A DNA stretch of 64,000 nucleotides, from NCBI RefSeq assembly GCF_037023755.1, contig NZ_CP146100.1:5177501-5241500 (forward strand), written 5' to 3'. Below are positions 44,510-54,084 of the stretch, piece after piece. Positions within the stretch are counted from its first letter, which is position 1. Each line of letters begins with the position of its first letter. Source of the stretch: Saccharopolyspora sp. SCSIO 74807 (GTDB lineage: Bacteria > Actinomycetota > Actinomycetes > Mycobacteriales > Pseudonocardiaceae). The translations under genes and the position numbers were made by a program. The notes beneath the pieces were generated by a model. It saw only the letters and a list, made by a program, of their open reading frames with translations. It did no database searches and was not told the DNA's origin.

Positions 44510-45964
44510 CTACTGCGAGCTATCCAGGTACACCGATTGGATCCGATGATAGGCCGCCAGCCCTTCCGGACCGAGCTCGCGCCCCATCCCGCTGCCCTTG
44601 ATCCCGCCGAACGGCGCCGTGGGGTCGGGCAGGTAGGCGTTGATGCCGATGGTCCCGGTCTGCACCCGGCGGGCGACGTCGAGCCCCTTCGCCGGGTCGC
44701 CGGTGAACACCGAGCCACCGAGCCCGTAATCGACCTCGTTGGCCAGTTGCACGGCACCGTCGACATCGTCGTACGGGATCACGCTCAGCACCGGGCCGAA
44801 GATCTCCTCCTGGGCGACGGTGGTCCGATTGTCCACGTCGGCCAGGATGGTCGGTTCGACGAACCAGCCCTTGCCGAGATCGTTCGGCCGCCCGCCGCCA
44901 GTGGTGATCCGCGCGCCCTCGTGCTTGCCCTTGGCGATGTAGCCCTCGACCCGCTCGCGCTGCTTGGCGGTGGCCATCGGACCGATCTGGGTCGCCGGGT
45001 CGAGCGCATCGCCCACGCTCAACGACGAGGCCAGCTGGGTGAAGATGTCCACGACCTCGTCGTATCGCTTGCGCGGCGCGAGGATCCGAGTGCCCGCGTA
45101 GCAAGTCTGCCCGTTGTTCATCAGACACGCGCTGAACAGATTCTCCACATTGGACGCCAGGTCCGCGTCCTCCAGGACGATCGCCGCCGACTTGCCGCCC
45201 AGCTCCAGCGTGACGGGCCGCAGCAACTCCCCGCAGCGCTGCGCGATGGCGCGCCCCGCCACGGTAGACCCGGTGAACCCGATCTTGTCGACCTTCGGGT
45301 GCTCGACTATGTATGCACCGATCTCCCGGCCACCGGGCACGATGCTGAGCACACCCGGCGGCACGCCGGCTTCCTCGGCTGCCTCCGCCATCAGGTAGCT
45401 GTCCAACACCGTCTCCGGGGACGGCTTCATGACCACCGTGCACCCGGCGGCCATCGCCGGGGCGATCTTGAAGAAGGCCAGCGACTGCGGGAAGTTCCAC
45501 GGCACGATCGCGCCGACCACCCCGATCGGCTCGCGCCGCACCAGCGTGGTGCCGCCGAGGAGGCCGGGACGACGCTCTTCCACCTCCGTGCCCTCGGCGA
45601 GGTCGGCGTAGTACCGCAGCAGCATGGCGGGGAAAACAGCCTCCAGCTGTTGCCCGATCGCCACCGGCATCCCGTTCTGGCCGCTGATGCGGCGCACCAT
45701 CTCCTCGGCACGACTCTCCAGCGATGCCGCGAAGCGGCGCATGACCTCCGCCCGGCGCGAGGCTGGCCAGTGCGCCCACCCTGAGGGGTCGTCGAACGCC
45801 GCTCGGGCGGACGTCACCGCACGGTCGACGTCGGCCTCACCGGCGTGCGGCACCTTCCCGAGGAGCTCCTCGGTGCTGGCCGAGACCGGTTCGATCGTGT
45901 CGGTCGACTGCGGTGCTACCCACTCGCCGCCGATGTACAGCTTGTCGTAGACCAGCTTGTCCAT
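44510..45964 (-). CDS. Aldehyde dehydrogenase (NAD(P)+)
   Basis: A 484-residue aldehyde dehydrogenase. The catalytic pair is E254 (VTLELGGKSA) and C288 (NNGQTCYAGTRI). The N-terminal oxyanion and cofactor motifs (VPWNFPQ, KPSPETVLDS, GFTGSTVAGRAI) and the C-terminal EEIFGPVLSVIPYDD and PFGGIKGSGMGRELG are all intact. ATG 45964 has AAGGAG upstream; the longer frame adds 80 residues with no homology. It is transcribed away from the acyl-CoA ligase gene and follows the P450/alcohol dehydrogenase operon. It probably oxidises the aldehyde made there to a carboxylic acid. Confidence 0.93.
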   Translation of the reverse strand: MDKLVYDKLYIGGEWVAPQSTDTIEPVSASTEELLGKVPHAGEADVDRAVTSARAAFDDPSGWAHWPASRRAEVMRRFAASLESRAEEMVRRISGQNGMPVAIGQQLEAVFPAMLLRYYADLAEGTEVEERRPGLLGGTTLVRREPIGVVGAIVPWNFPQSLAFFKIAPAMAAGCTVVMKPSPETVLDSYLMAEAAEEAGVPPGVLSIVPGGREIGAYIVEHPKVDKIGFTGSTVAGRAIAQRCGELLRPVTLELGGKSAAIVLEDADLASNVENLFSACLMNNGQTCYAGTRILAPRKRYDEVVDIFTQLASSLSVGDALDPATQIGPMATAKQRERVEGYIAKGKHEGARITTGGGRPNDLGKGWFVEPTILADVDNRTTVAQEEIFGPVLSVIPYDDVDGAVQLANEVDYGLGGSVFTGDPAKGLDVARRVQTGTIGINAYLPDPTAPFGGIKGSGMGRELGPEGLAAYHRIQSVYLDSSQ

Positions 45965-46456
45965 CCGCACTCCTTGCGCCTGTCGTTTTGTGCACAGCGG
46001 GTCCAGTACGCGGATGCTGCGGACCGCATCCGCAACGAACGGCCGGACCGGCCGAAGGCCCGAATGGCGGTAGCCGCACGGGATCTTGCGGCGTTCGGTC
46101 TCGCGGTGCCGCGCTGCGGCCAGAGCCGCTTTCCCCGGCATGCGTCTGCAGTTAGGCCTTGGCCGTTCCGCCCTGGATGCCGTTCTTCCGCCCCGCTGGC
46201 CCAAGTCTGATCGCGCAGGGGGTGCCGCGCCTCACCCCTGCGAGAGATTTTTCGCCTTCCCAAGGGGTGTTGTTGTGCCCGCGACCTGGGATCCGACGGC
46301 ACGTTCAGCGAAGCTCGCCGCGGGTACGACGGCAGACCCCTGCTGCGCACGCAGCAGGTTGGCCGAGCCGACCGATTGAAATTTTGGTCTGACCATATTA
46401 TTTTTAGCTTGTTCGAGCTTTCCGCAGGGTGCTGTCAAGTCCGAAAGAGTGTTCCC
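45965..46456. promoter_or_regulatory. Divergent promoter region, aldehyde dehydrogenase / acyl-CoA ligase
   Basis: No gene. It contains CCCAAGGGG (46259-46267) followed by TG, an inverted pair CGCAGGGG / CCCCTGCG (about 46214-46242), and an AT-rich stretch with TTTTGGTCTGACCATA (46382-46397), a near-perfect FadR-type operator, 62 bp before the ligase start. Confidence 0.55.
46385..46395. promoter_or_regulatory. FadR-like operator TGGTCTGACCA
   Basis: The perfect 5-1-5 inverted repeat TGGTC-T-GACCA matches the TGGTCnGACCA core bound by E. coli FadR and relatives of the GntR family. It sits in the promoter region of the acyl-CoA ligase gene. No GntR-family gene is visible in the window. Confidence 0.6.
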
Positions 46457-48127
46457 ATGCTGCCAACGGCGACAGTTCAGGACCGGTACACCGACGAAGA
46501 CGCGAAACGCTTCTACCGAGCCGGTTTCTGGCAGGACGCGAACCTGTTCGACCTCGTCGAAGCGCAGGCGCAAGTGCGCCCGGACAAGATCTTCGCGTCC
46601 GACGGGACGACGAACCTGACCTTCCGCGACCTCCGCGACCGCGGCGCGCGGCTGGCGCTCGGCCTCCGCCGCCTCGGGATCCGCCCGGGCGACCGGGTGG
46701 CCGTCCAACTGCCCAACTGGAGCGAGTTCACGCTGATCGCCACGGCGCTGGGCCGCATCGGCGGCATCCTCGTGCCGATCATGCCGATCTTCCGCGAGGA
46801 CGAGGTCGAGTACCTGCTCACCCACTCCGGCGCGAAAGCGGCGATCACCTGCGAGCAGTTCAAGAACTTCGGATACGTGGAGATGTACTCCCGGCTCCGC
46901 TCGAGGTGCCCGGAACTCCAGGAGATCATCTCGGTGCGCAGCACCGGCACGGACGGCCGGTGCATTCCGCTCGAGGAGCTGGTCGTCTCCGATCAGGTCG
47001 CCGGCGAGGATCCGGAACTCGGCCCGCACCCCTCGCCCGACGACGGATTCCTGATCGTCTACACCTCGGGGACGACTTCGCGCCCGAAGGGCTGCTTTCA
47101 CACCCTCAACACGGTTCGCGCCAGCAGTGCGGCCATCGCGCGCAGCCTGGATTACCGCGAATCCGACGTCCAATTCGGACCGTCGCCGATCACGCACTCG
47201 ACCGGCCTGGTCACCAGCATGTTGCTCCCACTGCAGAGCGGTGCCGCATCGCACCTGATGGACGCCTGGGAACCGAATGCGGCGATGCGGCGAATCGCTG
47301 AGTACGGCTGCACCTCCGCGGTCACCGCGACCGCGTTCCTGGAGATGCTGCTGAACGTCTATAACCCCGACCAGCACGATCCGAGCAGCATGCGCATGTG
47401 GGTGTGCGCGGGCGCTCCGGTACCGGCATCGGTCGTGCACCGCGCTGAGGAGATGCTCGGCGGCTGCCGGATCCTGAGCCTCTACGGCCGTTCCGAGAAC
47501 TTCCTGACGACCATGTGCACTGTCGACGACGCGCCGGAGCGATCTGCGACCTCGGACGGGGCGGCCGTGAAATCCGCCGGGGCGAGCGTGCAGGTCGTCG
47601 ACGACCGCGGGGAGGAGGTTCCCCGCGGCACGGAGGGCGACATCGCCTACAAGGGCCCCAGCCACATGATCGAGTACTTCCGCGACCCCGAGCAGACCGC
47701 GGCCCTGTTCACACCGGACGGATACTCCCGCTCCGGGGACCTCGGGTACATGGACCAGGACGGGTACGTCCGGGTCACCGGTCGCTCGAAGGACATCGTC
47801 ATCCGGGGCGGGTTGAACATCAGCGCCCGCGAGCTGGAAGAGCTCCTCGCGGAGCACCCGTTGGTCGCCAACGTCGCCGTGGTGGCGATGCCCGATGCCC
47901 GGCTGGGCGAAAAGGTCTGCGTGTACGTCGTGCCGGCCGAGCCGGCGGACCGGCCGTCGTTGGAGTCGATCGTGTCCTACCTGCGCGGGCGGAGAGTCGC
48001 GACCCCGAAGCTTCCGGAACGCCTCGAGCTGGTCGAGGAACTTCCGCTGACGGCGACCGGCAAGGTGCAGAAGCACGTGCTGCGCGACGACATCAAGCAA
48101 AAGCTCCAGGACGGCGGGGTCGTCTAA
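46457..48127 (+). CDS. Acyl-CoA synthetase (AMP-forming), cyclohexanecarboxylate-CoA ligase-like
   Basis: A 556-residue adenylate-forming ligase that activates a carboxylic acid to its CoA thioester. The P-loop [12 protein letters not shown]5 motif SLYGRSE, A7 [12 protein letters not shown]8 [20 protein letters not shown] and A10 [14 protein letters not shown] are all present with the catalytic lysine. Insertions elsewhere and the N-terminus ([25 protein letters not shown]) resemble cyclohexanecarboxylate/medium-chain ligases. ATG 46457 has only a weak RBS (GAAAGAG). It has its own promoter with a FadR-like operator and ends before a hairpin terminator. Confidence 0.9.
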   Translation: MLPTATVQDRYTDEDAKRFYRAGFWQDANLFDLVEAQAQVRPDKIFASDGTTNLTFRDLRDRGARLALGLRRLGIRPGDRVAVQLPNWSEFTLIATALGRIGGILVPIMPIFREDEVEYLLTHSGAKAAITCEQFKNFGYVEMYSRLRSRCPELQEIISVRSTGTDGRCIPLEELVVSDQVAGEDPELGPHPSPDDGFLIVYTSGTTSRPKGCFHTLNTVRASSAAIARSLDYRESDVQFGPSPITHSTGLVTSMLLPLQSGAASHLMDAWEPNAAMRRIAEYGCTSAVTATAFLEMLLNVYNPDQHDPSSMRMWVCAGAPVPASVVHRAEEMLGGCRILSLYGRSENFLTTMCTVDDAPERSATSDGAAVKSAGASVQVVDDRGEEVPRGTEGDIAYKGPSHMIEYFRDPEQTAALFTPDGYSRSGDLGYMDQDGYVRVTGRSKDIVIRGGLNISARELEELLAEHPLVANVAVVAMPDARLGEKVCVYVVPAEPADRPSLESIVSYLRGRRVATPKLPERLELVEELPLTATGKVQKHVLRDDIKQKLQDGGVV

Positions 48128-48145
48128 AGGCGCGCCTCGATTCCG

Positions 48146-48178
48146 AACTGGGCGCCACCGTCGCGGTGGCGCCCAGTT
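48146..48178 (+). terminator. Terminator of the acyl-CoA ligase gene
   Basis: A perfect 15 bp stem AACTGGGCGCCACCG (48146-48160 against 48164-48178) with a TCG loop lies 18 bp past the ligase stop. Confidence 0.85.
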
Positions 48179-48208
48179 TCGTGCTTCGCACGTCCTCGGA
48201 CGCGAAAC

Positions 48209-48235
48209 GGGGGAAGGGCTACAAGCCCTTCCCCC
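48209..48235. terminator. Hairpin between ligase terminator and ETF operon end
   Basis: A perfect 12 bp stem GGGGGAAGGGCT (48209-48220 against 48224-48235) with an ACA loop. Read leftward it is followed by CCGTTTCG; it probably terminates the leftward ETF/Cys-rich operon ending at 48256. Confidence 0.75.
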
Positions 48236-48255
48236 GCCTCGGGTGCAGGTTCACA

Positions 48256-48474
48256 TCATCGGCGTACCACCGGGGAGACGATCCCGCGGTTGCGGATGGC
48301 AGAGGCGTTCAGCCGCCGACGCACATCCGCGTAGCAGGCGCGGCAGAGCTCCCCCGGAACGAACAGCTGCCACGCCGAGTTGGACTGGATGCACTGGGAA
48401 TCGGCCATCTCCTGACAGATTCCGTGGTGCCCGACCTCGTTGCACAGGCATGCGCACAGCCGCCACGTCATCAC
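48256..48474 (-). CDS. Small cysteine-rich protein downstream of EtfA
   Basis: A 72-residue protein of uncertain family. Cysteines occur as [15 protein letters not shown] (three or four ligands with a His pair), one in ADSQCIQ, and two in [13 protein letters not shown], a pattern consistent with a zinc or Fe-S site. It starts (GTG 48474 or ATG 48471) about 10 bp after the EtfA stop, so it is co-transcribed with EtfBA. Its small size and position suggest an accessory or regulatory role in electron transfer, but nothing in the sequence proves it. Confidence 0.6.
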   Translation of the reverse strand: MMTWRLCACLCNEVGHHGICQEMADSQCIQSNSAWQLFVPGELCRACYADVRRRLNASAIRNRGIVSPVVRR

Positions 48475-48484
48475 GCACCACCGT

Positions 48485-49438
48485 TCAGCTCTTCAGCTCG
48501 GCGACCGCGCCCGTCAGTTGTGGAGCGACCTGGAAGAGGTCACCCACGATCCCGAAGTCGGCGATCTCGAAAATCGGCGCCTCCGGATCCTTGTTCACGG
48601 CCACGATCGTCTTCGAGGTCTGCATCCCGGCCCGGTGCTGGATCGCCCCGGAAATGCCCAGCGCGACGTATAGGTTCGGCGAGACGGTCTTGCCGGTCTG
48701 CCCGACCTGGAACTGCGCCGGGTAGTACCCGGAATCCACGGCCGCGCGCGAGGCCCCGACAGCGGCACCCAGCGAATCCGCCAGCTGCTCGACCACCTCG
48801 AACGACTCCGCCGAACCGACGCCCCGGCCGCCGGAGACGACCACCGGCGCCTCGGCCAGGTCCGGGCGCTCCCCCGCCTCCGCGGGTTGGCGCCCCGTGA
48901 TCCGCGCCGCCTTGCCGGCAACGCCGATGGCCACCTCTTCCGTGATCGGACTGGATGGTTCGTCCACGGGCTCGATGCTGCCCGGCAGCACCGAGAGCAC
49001 GGACACTCCCGCGGTCACCTCGGCCTCGGCCAGGTACGCGCCGCCGAACAGCGAATGCGACGCGACGCCCTCGGGTCCGAGGTCCACGACTTCCGACAGC
49101 AGCCCGGAACCCAGACGCACGGCCAAGCGGCCCGCGATCTCCTTGCCGTCGACCGACGCGGGGACGAGCACCGCCGACGGCTCGCGCGTGGCGACCAACT
49201 CCGCGAGGACGTCGACCTCCGGAACCAGCAACAACCGTGCTGCCTCGGGCGATTCGGCCGCGTAGATCTTCGCGGTTCCGTGCGCGGTGAGCGCATCAGC
49301 TACCTTCGCCGCCACCCCGGGTTCGCCGACGACTACCGCGGATGGCTCGCCGAGCCGGCGAGCCGCGGTCAGCAACTCGGCCGTGACCTTCTTGACCTCG
49401 CCGTCGACGTGGTCGACGAGGACTAGAACTTCGGACAT
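48485..49438 (-). CDS. etfA: Electron transfer flavoprotein alpha subunit
   Basis: A 317-residue EtfA. The C-terminal FAD domain has [104 protein letters not shown], the FAD-binding core of the family. It pairs with EtfB and passes electrons from acyl-CoA dehydrogenases to ETF-quinone oxidoreductase. ATG 49438 follows the EtfB stop by 30 bp. It supports the two acyl-CoA dehydrogenases of this window. Confidence 0.97.
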   Translation of the reverse strand: MSEVLVLVDHVDGEVKKVTAELLTAARRLGEPSAVVVGEPGVAAKVADALTAHGTAKIYAAESPEAARLLLVPEVDVLAELVATREPSAVLVPASVDGKEIAGRLAVRLGSGLLSEVVDLGPEGVASHSLFGGAYLAEAEVTAGVSVLSVLPGSIEPVDEPSSPITEEVAIGVAGKAARITGRQPAEAGERPDLAEAPVVVSGGRGVGSAESFEVVEQLADSLGAAVGASRAAVDSGYYPAQFQVGQTGKTVSPNLYVALGISGAIQHRAGMQTSKTIVAVNKDPEAPIFEIADFGIVGDLFQVAPQLTGAVAELKS

Positions 49439-49468
49439 TACTGCGCTCCTCCTCGTGCGGCCCGGATT

Positions 49469-50260
49469 TCAGACCAGCTTCTGCGCTGCCAGGTACTCCG
49501 CGATCCGAGTGCCGCCATCACCGGCGTCGTCGAGCTTCTGCCCGGCCGGCTTCGGCGGGCGGGGTGCGGCGGCGAGGACCCGGGAGCCGGCGTGAGCGGT
49601 ACCCACCTCAGCGGCGTCGATGCCCGCATCCGCCAGCGCCAGCACGGACAACGGCTTCTTCTTCGCCGCCATGATCCCCTTGAACGACGGGTAGCGCGGC
49701 TCGTTGATCTTCTCCGTCACCGAGAGCACCGCCGGCAGTTCCGCTTCCAGTTGCAGCACCCCGGCGTCGGTCTCGCGGGCAGCGCGCACGGTTGACCCGT
49801 CGAGTTCGACGCTGCGGGCATGGGTGAGCTGTGGCCACCCCAGCAGCTCCGCGAGCATCGCTGGCACCGCCCCACTCCGGCCGTCGGTGGCCTCGTTGCC
49901 TGCGATGATCAGGTCGACCGCCTCCAGCGTGCCAATCACCTTCGCCAACGCCCGAGCGGTCGCCGGTGCGTCGGTTCCCCGCAACGCCTCGTCGGAGAGG
50001 TGGACCGCCTTGTGTGCGCCCATGGACAGCGCCTTGCGGATCGCATCGGTCGCGCGGTCGGGCCCCATGCAGACCGCGGTGACCTCTCCCCCGTGCGATT
50101 CGACGATCTGCAGCGCCGCTTCCACGGCGCGCTCGTTGATCTCGTCCAGGACCGCGTCGACCGACTCGCGGTCCAGTGCGTGATCCGTCTCGGTCAACCT
50201 GCGTTCGGAGTAGGTGTCCGGAACCTGCTTGACCAGCACGACAACGTTCAACAGTCCCAC
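49469..50260 (-). CDS. etfB: Electron transfer flavoprotein beta subunit
   Basis: A 263-residue EtfB. It contains the N-terminal VVVLVKQVPDTYSERRL, the AMP-site loop DLIIAGNEATDGRSGAVPAMLAELLGWP, and the recognition loop LPAVLSVTEKINEPRYPSFKGIMAAKKKP that docks to acyl-CoA dehydrogenases. It starts at GTG 50260 (a TTG a few codons on is possible). It is first in the leftward ETF operon and is preceded by the same 17 bp operator-like motif as the acyl-CoA dehydrogenase operon. Confidence 0.97.
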   Translation of the reverse strand: MGLLNVVVLVKQVPDTYSERRLTETDHALDRESVDAVLDEINERAVEAALQIVESHGGEVTAVCMGPDRATDAIRKALSMGAHKAVHLSDEALRGTDAPATARALAKVIGTLEAVDLIIAGNEATDGRSGAVPAMLAELLGWPQLTHARSVELDGSTVRAARETDAGVLQLEAELPAVLSVTEKINEPRYPSFKGIMAAKKKPLSVLALADAGIDAAEVGTAHAGSRVLAAAPRPPKPAGQKLDDAGDGGTRIAEYLAAQKLV

Positions 50261-50364
50261 GCCCTAACTCGTCGAGAGTCCGGGCTCGGGTCGAGTCGCG
50301 GGGCTCGTACCTCCGCTCGGACCAGGTGTGCCCGGCACCCGCCTACCAATAAGCCTAAAAGTAA

Positions 50365-50381
50365 TAAAGGACTGACCAAAA
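50365..50381. promoter_or_regulatory. FadR/GntR-like operator candidate upstream of etfB
   Basis: TAAAGGACTGACCAAAA is identical to 37203-37219 and lies between the divergent etfB and IclR promoters, 105-121 bp before the etfB start. Confidence 0.6.
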
Positions 50382-50488
50382 CACAAGTGCTTGGTGTTGC
50401 TTAGGGTCCTCAATATGATCGGTTGTCCGATAATGTGAACCAGCAACCGCGGACAACCGCGGACATGAGACGGACGACGGAGGCTCAC

Positions 50489-51247
50489 GTGCCGCCCACA
50501 CGCGCACACCGCGCCGACCCTCCCGGAACGCGAAGCCCCGAGCACCGGACCGTGACCCGGGTCGCGGCCATCCTGGAGGCCGCGGCCGCCGCCCCTGACG
50601 GCCTGCGCCTCGGGACGCTGCGCGAACTTCTCAACGCGCCGAAGTCGTCCGTCCACGGCCTGGTAAAAGGGCTGGTCGCGGTCGGTTACCTCGCCGAACG
50701 GGACGGCCGGTACACCTTGGGGCCTGCGATGACGACCGTGGCTGCCGCAGCGCGCCCGACCGTGGTCGACATGGCCCGCGCCCCGATGGAGAAGCTGCAC
50801 CGCCAGTTCGACGAAACGGTCATGCTCGGGTCGATGACCGGCGAGACGCTGGTCTACCTCGACACCATCGAGTCGACCCAGGCCATCCGGTATTCGCCGC
50901 CGAAGGTGCGGCGGCACTTCGAGAACCCGTCGTCGATGATGAAGCTGCACCTCGCCGAACGGACTCCGGAGCAGCTCGACGACTACCTGCTCGCACGCAT
51001 CTCGGTTCCCCAGCGCCGCAAGGAGTTGTCCGCGGAGCTGGCAGCCGTGCGCGAGCGCGGAGTGGCCTTCAACCGCGGTGACACGTTCCCCGACCTCAGC
51101 GCCGCGGCGATCGGGTTGACCGAGCGGGGCAAATTGGTGGCGTGCATCGCGGTCGGCGGGCCGAGCCCTCGCGTCAACCCGCTGCTCGACGAGATCGCCG
51201 CGGCGCTGTCGGAAGCCGCCGCAGAGATCTCGCAACACCTCACCTGA
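50489..51247 (+). CDS. IclR-family transcriptional regulator
   Basis: A 252-residue regulator. The N-terminal winged helix (VTRVAAILEAAAAAPDGLRLGTLRELLNAPKSSVHGLVKGLVAVGYLAERDGRYTLGPAM) is followed by an IclR effector domain (PMEKLHRQFDETVMLGSMTGETLVYLDTIESTQAIRY ... ERGKLVACIAVGGPSPRVNPLLDEI). I chose GTG 50489 with GGAGG 5 nt upstream. It diverges from the ETF operon. It may control the ETF genes or the downstream CaiB/acyl-CoA dehydrogenase genes. Confidence 0.85.
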   Translation: MPPTRAHRADPPGTRSPEHRTVTRVAAILEAAAAAPDGLRLGTLRELLNAPKSSVHGLVKGLVAVGYLAERDGRYTLGPAMTTVAAAARPTVVDMARAPMEKLHRQFDETVMLGSMTGETLVYLDTIESTQAIRYSPPKVRRHFENPSSMMKLHLAERTPEQLDDYLLARISVPQRRKELSAELAAVRERGVAFNRGDTFPDLSAAAIGLTERGKLVACIAVGGPSPRVNPLLDEIAAALSEAAAEISQHLT

Positions 51248-51658
51248 CCCCGGACTTCCCCAGCACCTGCGGAAAAGCCGTCGCAGGTCAGGCGTGGATC
51301 GCGCGCCGGACGGCAGGCTCAGTCGGCCTGAATCTTGACGGGCGATCGACTATGGTCTTATGGTCCGACCGACCCCATATAGGGCTGTCGATCCGATATG
51401 AGAACGGCGTGCGGTTCGAGGTCACTGCGCGCGGTGTCGCCCGCTCCGCGCACAGCCTTGACCTGCGCTGACGCCATCGGCGACTAAGCACCACCTCTCG
51501 CGGGGTTCAGGCTGCGCGTCCTCACCGGAGTTCGCGGCGCACCGCGAACTCCGCTCGGCATCGTCGCTACTGCCGCTGCTATGCCGGAACCAGCGGCCGG
51601 AACTCGCAGGTTTTCGGCGCGGGAAACGCAGCACCAGCGAACAGGAAGGCCCCGATCG
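51248..51658. promoter_or_regulatory. Promoter region of the CaiB/acyl-CoA dehydrogenase unit
   Basis: No gene. It holds an AT-richer stretch at 51345-51405 with TATGGTCTTATGGTCCGACCGACC, a weak relative of the FadR-like motif, and GCCGGAACCAGCGGCCGGAAC at 51583-51603, which shares CAGCGGCCGGAAC with the promoters of the aromatic gene units. Confidence 0.5.
51583..51603. promoter_or_regulatory. GGTTCC..GGAACC-type motif upstream of the CaiB gene
   Basis: CAGCGGCCGGAAC (51591-51603) recurs at 61467-61478 and, with one change, at 58971. It lies about 56 bp before the CaiB start codon. Confidence 0.5.
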
Positions 51659-52879
51659 ATGGCTGATCGTCGAGACACCCACAGCGCGAGTTCCGAACCC
51701 GGTCCGCTGCACGGCGTGATGGTCGTGGCGCTCGAGCACGCCGTCGCCGTCCCGATAGCCACGCGGCAGCTCGCCGATCTGGGCGCGCGCGTCATCAAGG
51801 TCGAACGCCGCGACGGCGGGGATTTCGCGCGGCACTACGACGACGTGGTCCGCGGCGGGCTATCGAGCGTGTTCCTGTGGACCGGCCGGGGCAAGGAATC
51901 GATCACCGCCGATCTCAAGCAGCCCGAGGGGCGCGAGGTGCTGCACGCGCTGCTCGCCGAGGCCGATGTGTTCATCCAAAACCTCAGCCCGGGCGCGGTC
52001 GACCGCATGGGCTTCGGAGACGAAGACCTTCGGACCCTGCACCCGCGGCTGATCGTCGTGTCGAACTCCGGCTACGGCGACCCCGGCCCCTACTCCGGAC
52101 GGCGGGCCTACGACGCGCTGGTGCAGTGCGAGTCCGGAGTCGTGGCCGCGACCGGAACCGAAGACACGATGGTCAAACCCGGCTTCTCGGCCGCCGACGT
52201 CGCCAGCGGCATGCACATGTACTCCGCCGTGCTCATGGCGCTGTACCAGCGCGAACGCACCGGGCAGGGAACGGTCGTCGAGGTCGCGATGCTCGACGCG
52301 CTCACCGACTGGATCGCCAACCACATTTACTACACCCAGCACAACGGGGCACCGCCCGAGCGCGTCAACATCGGTCACCCCTCCTTGGTCCCGTACGGGG
52401 CTTTCGAGACCGCGGACGGGGATCAAGTCGTGATCGGCGTGCAGAACGACCGCGAGTGGGCGCGGTTCGCGCGCACCGTGCTGCAATCACCCGCACTGGT
52501 GGACGATCCGAGCACCGCGACCACGATCGCGCGGGCGCAGCATCGCGCCCGGGTGGACGCGCTGGTGAATGACGCGACGTCCCGACTCGGCACCGCGACG
52601 TTGCTGCAACTGCTCGACGAAGCCCAGATTGCCAACGCACGGGTGAACGGCCTCGCCGAAGCGGCCGACCACCCGCAGTTCACCGCCCGCGACAGGTGGG
52701 TCGAGGTGGACTCTCCGGTCGGGCCCGTGAACACCTTGCGACAGGTGATCCAGGAGCGGGGCAAGCAGTACCCGGCCGGTCCGGTGCCCGAACTCGGCGC
52801 CCACACCGACGCGCTCCTCGGCGAGCTCGGCTACTCCGTGGCCGCCATCGCCGACCTCCGGCGGCGCGAAGTCATCTGA
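51659..52879 (+). CDS. CaiB/BaiF-type (class III) CoA transferase
   Basis: A 406-residue CoA transferase that moves CoA between an acyl-CoA and a free acid, linking pathway intermediates without ATP. The N-terminal ALEHAVAVPIATRQLADLGARVIKVERRDGGD, LKQPEGREVLHALLAEADVFIQNLSPGAVDRMGFG, RRAYDALVQCESG (with the catalytic Asp region), and AMLDALTDWIANHIYY are family-typical. ATG 51659 has AGGAAGG about 9 nt upstream. It precedes an acyl-CoA dehydrogenase gene by 50 bp, forming a two-gene unit. Confidence 0.87.
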   Translation: MADRRDTHSASSEPGPLHGVMVVALEHAVAVPIATRQLADLGARVIKVERRDGGDFARHYDDVVRGGLSSVFLWTGRGKESITADLKQPEGREVLHALLAEADVFIQNLSPGAVDRMGFGDEDLRTLHPRLIVVSNSGYGDPGPYSGRRAYDALVQCESGVVAATGTEDTMVKPGFSAADVASGMHMYSAVLMALYQRERTGQGTVVEVAMLDALTDWIANHIYYTQHNGAPPERVNIGHPSLVPYGAFETADGDQVVIGVQNDREWARFARTVLQSPALVDDPSTATTIARAQHRARVDALVNDATSRLGTATLLQLLDEAQIANARVNGLAEAADHPQFTARDRWVEVDSPVGPVNTLRQVIQERGKQYPAGPVPELGAHTDALLGELGYSVAAIADLRRREVI

Positions 52880-52929
52880 CCGCGAATTCCGCCGCACAGC
52901 CCGGAACCCCGACCGAGAGGCAGACTCGC

Positions 52930-54084
52930 ATGGTTTCGTTCGCTTTCACCGAAGAACAGCAAGACTTCCAGCGGACGCTCGCCGACTTCACCCGCAGGAA
53001 CCTGCTGCCGGGCTACCGCGACCGCGCCGCGTCCACGACGTTCCCGTTCGACGTCCTGCGCCGGCTCGGCGAGCTCGGCGTGCTGGGCATCGGGCTGCCC
53101 GAAAAGTTCGGGGGCACCGGTCAGGAAGACCCGATCATGCTGGGCTTGGCGACCGAAACGCTGGCCTACGGCGATGTGAACCTGGCTTCGGCGCCGGTGC
53201 AGACCGGCCTCATCGCCTCCCAGCTCCTGCACGCGGACGAGGCGGTGCAGGAACGCTACCTGCCGCCCATGATCGAAGGGCGGGAGACGGTCGCGATCGC
53301 GCTCACCGAGCCCGGTTCCGGTTCGGATGCCGCTGCGATGTCCACAGTGGCCCGTCCGGTCTCCGGCGGGTGGCGCCTCAGCGGTGAGAAGACCGCCATT
53401 TCCTGGGCCTGCAACGCTTCCGCCGCGCTGATCTACGCGCGCGATCCCGGCAGCACACGTTCGTCCGGAGTGAGCTGCTACCTGGTCCCGCTCGATTCCG
53501 CGGGCGCCGCCGTGCACCACATGCCGGGCATGGGCTGTCTGCCGCTCGGGTGGGGTTCCATCCACCTCGACGACGTTTTCGTGCCGGCGAGCCACCTCGT
53601 CGGCGAGCCGGGCACGGGTTTCCAGGCGGTGATGAGCCACTTCGACTTCAGCCGCGCAGCGCTGGGCCTGATGTGCCTGGGGGCCGCGCAGGTGAGCCTG
53701 GACGAAGCGGCCGCCTACGCGACCCAGCGCCACGCATTCGGCAAACCCATCGCCGAAAACCAGGGAGTCTCGTTCCCCCTCGCGGAGCACGCGACGTACC
53801 TCGAAGCCGCGCGATGGATGTGCTACCACGCCCTGTGGATGCGCGAGCAAGAGCAGCCGCACACGTCGCTGGCCTCCATGAGCAAGTGGTGGCCCCCGGT
53901 CGCCGCGAAGGACGCCGTGGAGGCCGCCATGAAGATCCACGGCAACCTCGGCTACTCCACCGAGTTCCCGTTGCAGCAGCGCTACCGCGACGTCATGGCG
54001 TACCTGGTCGCGGACGGGACCGCCGAGATCCAGAAGCGGATCATCGCCAAGGACGTGCTCGAGCGCGGCAGCGTGGTGTTCTAG
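52930..54084 (+). CDS. Acyl-CoA dehydrogenase (second)
   Basis: A 384-residue FAD acyl-CoA dehydrogenase with [76 protein letters not shown] and the C-terminal [41 protein letters not shown] 52930 has GAGAGG 8 nt upstream. It is paired with the CaiB gene and depends on EtfBA for electron transfer. It converges with the aldolase gene; their stop codons overlap at CTAG. Confidence 0.92.
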   Translation: MVSFAFTEEQQDFQRTLADFTRRNLLPGYRDRAASTTFPFDVLRRLGELGVLGIGLPEKFGGTGQEDPIMLGLATETLAYGDVNLASAPVQTGLIASQLLHADEAVQERYLPPMIEGRETVAIALTEPGSGSDAAAMSTVARPVSGGWRLSGEKTAISWACNASAALIYARDPGSTRSSGVSCYLVPLDSAGAAVHHMPGMGCLPLGWGSIHLDDVFVPASHLVGEPGTGFQAVMSHFDFSRAALGLMCLGAAQVSLDEAAAYATQRHAFGKPIAENQGVSFPLAEHATYLEAARWMCYHALWMREQEQPHTSLASMSKWWPPVAAKDAVEAAMKIHGNLGYSTEFPLQQRYRDVMAYLVADGTAEIQKRIIAKDVLERGSVVF

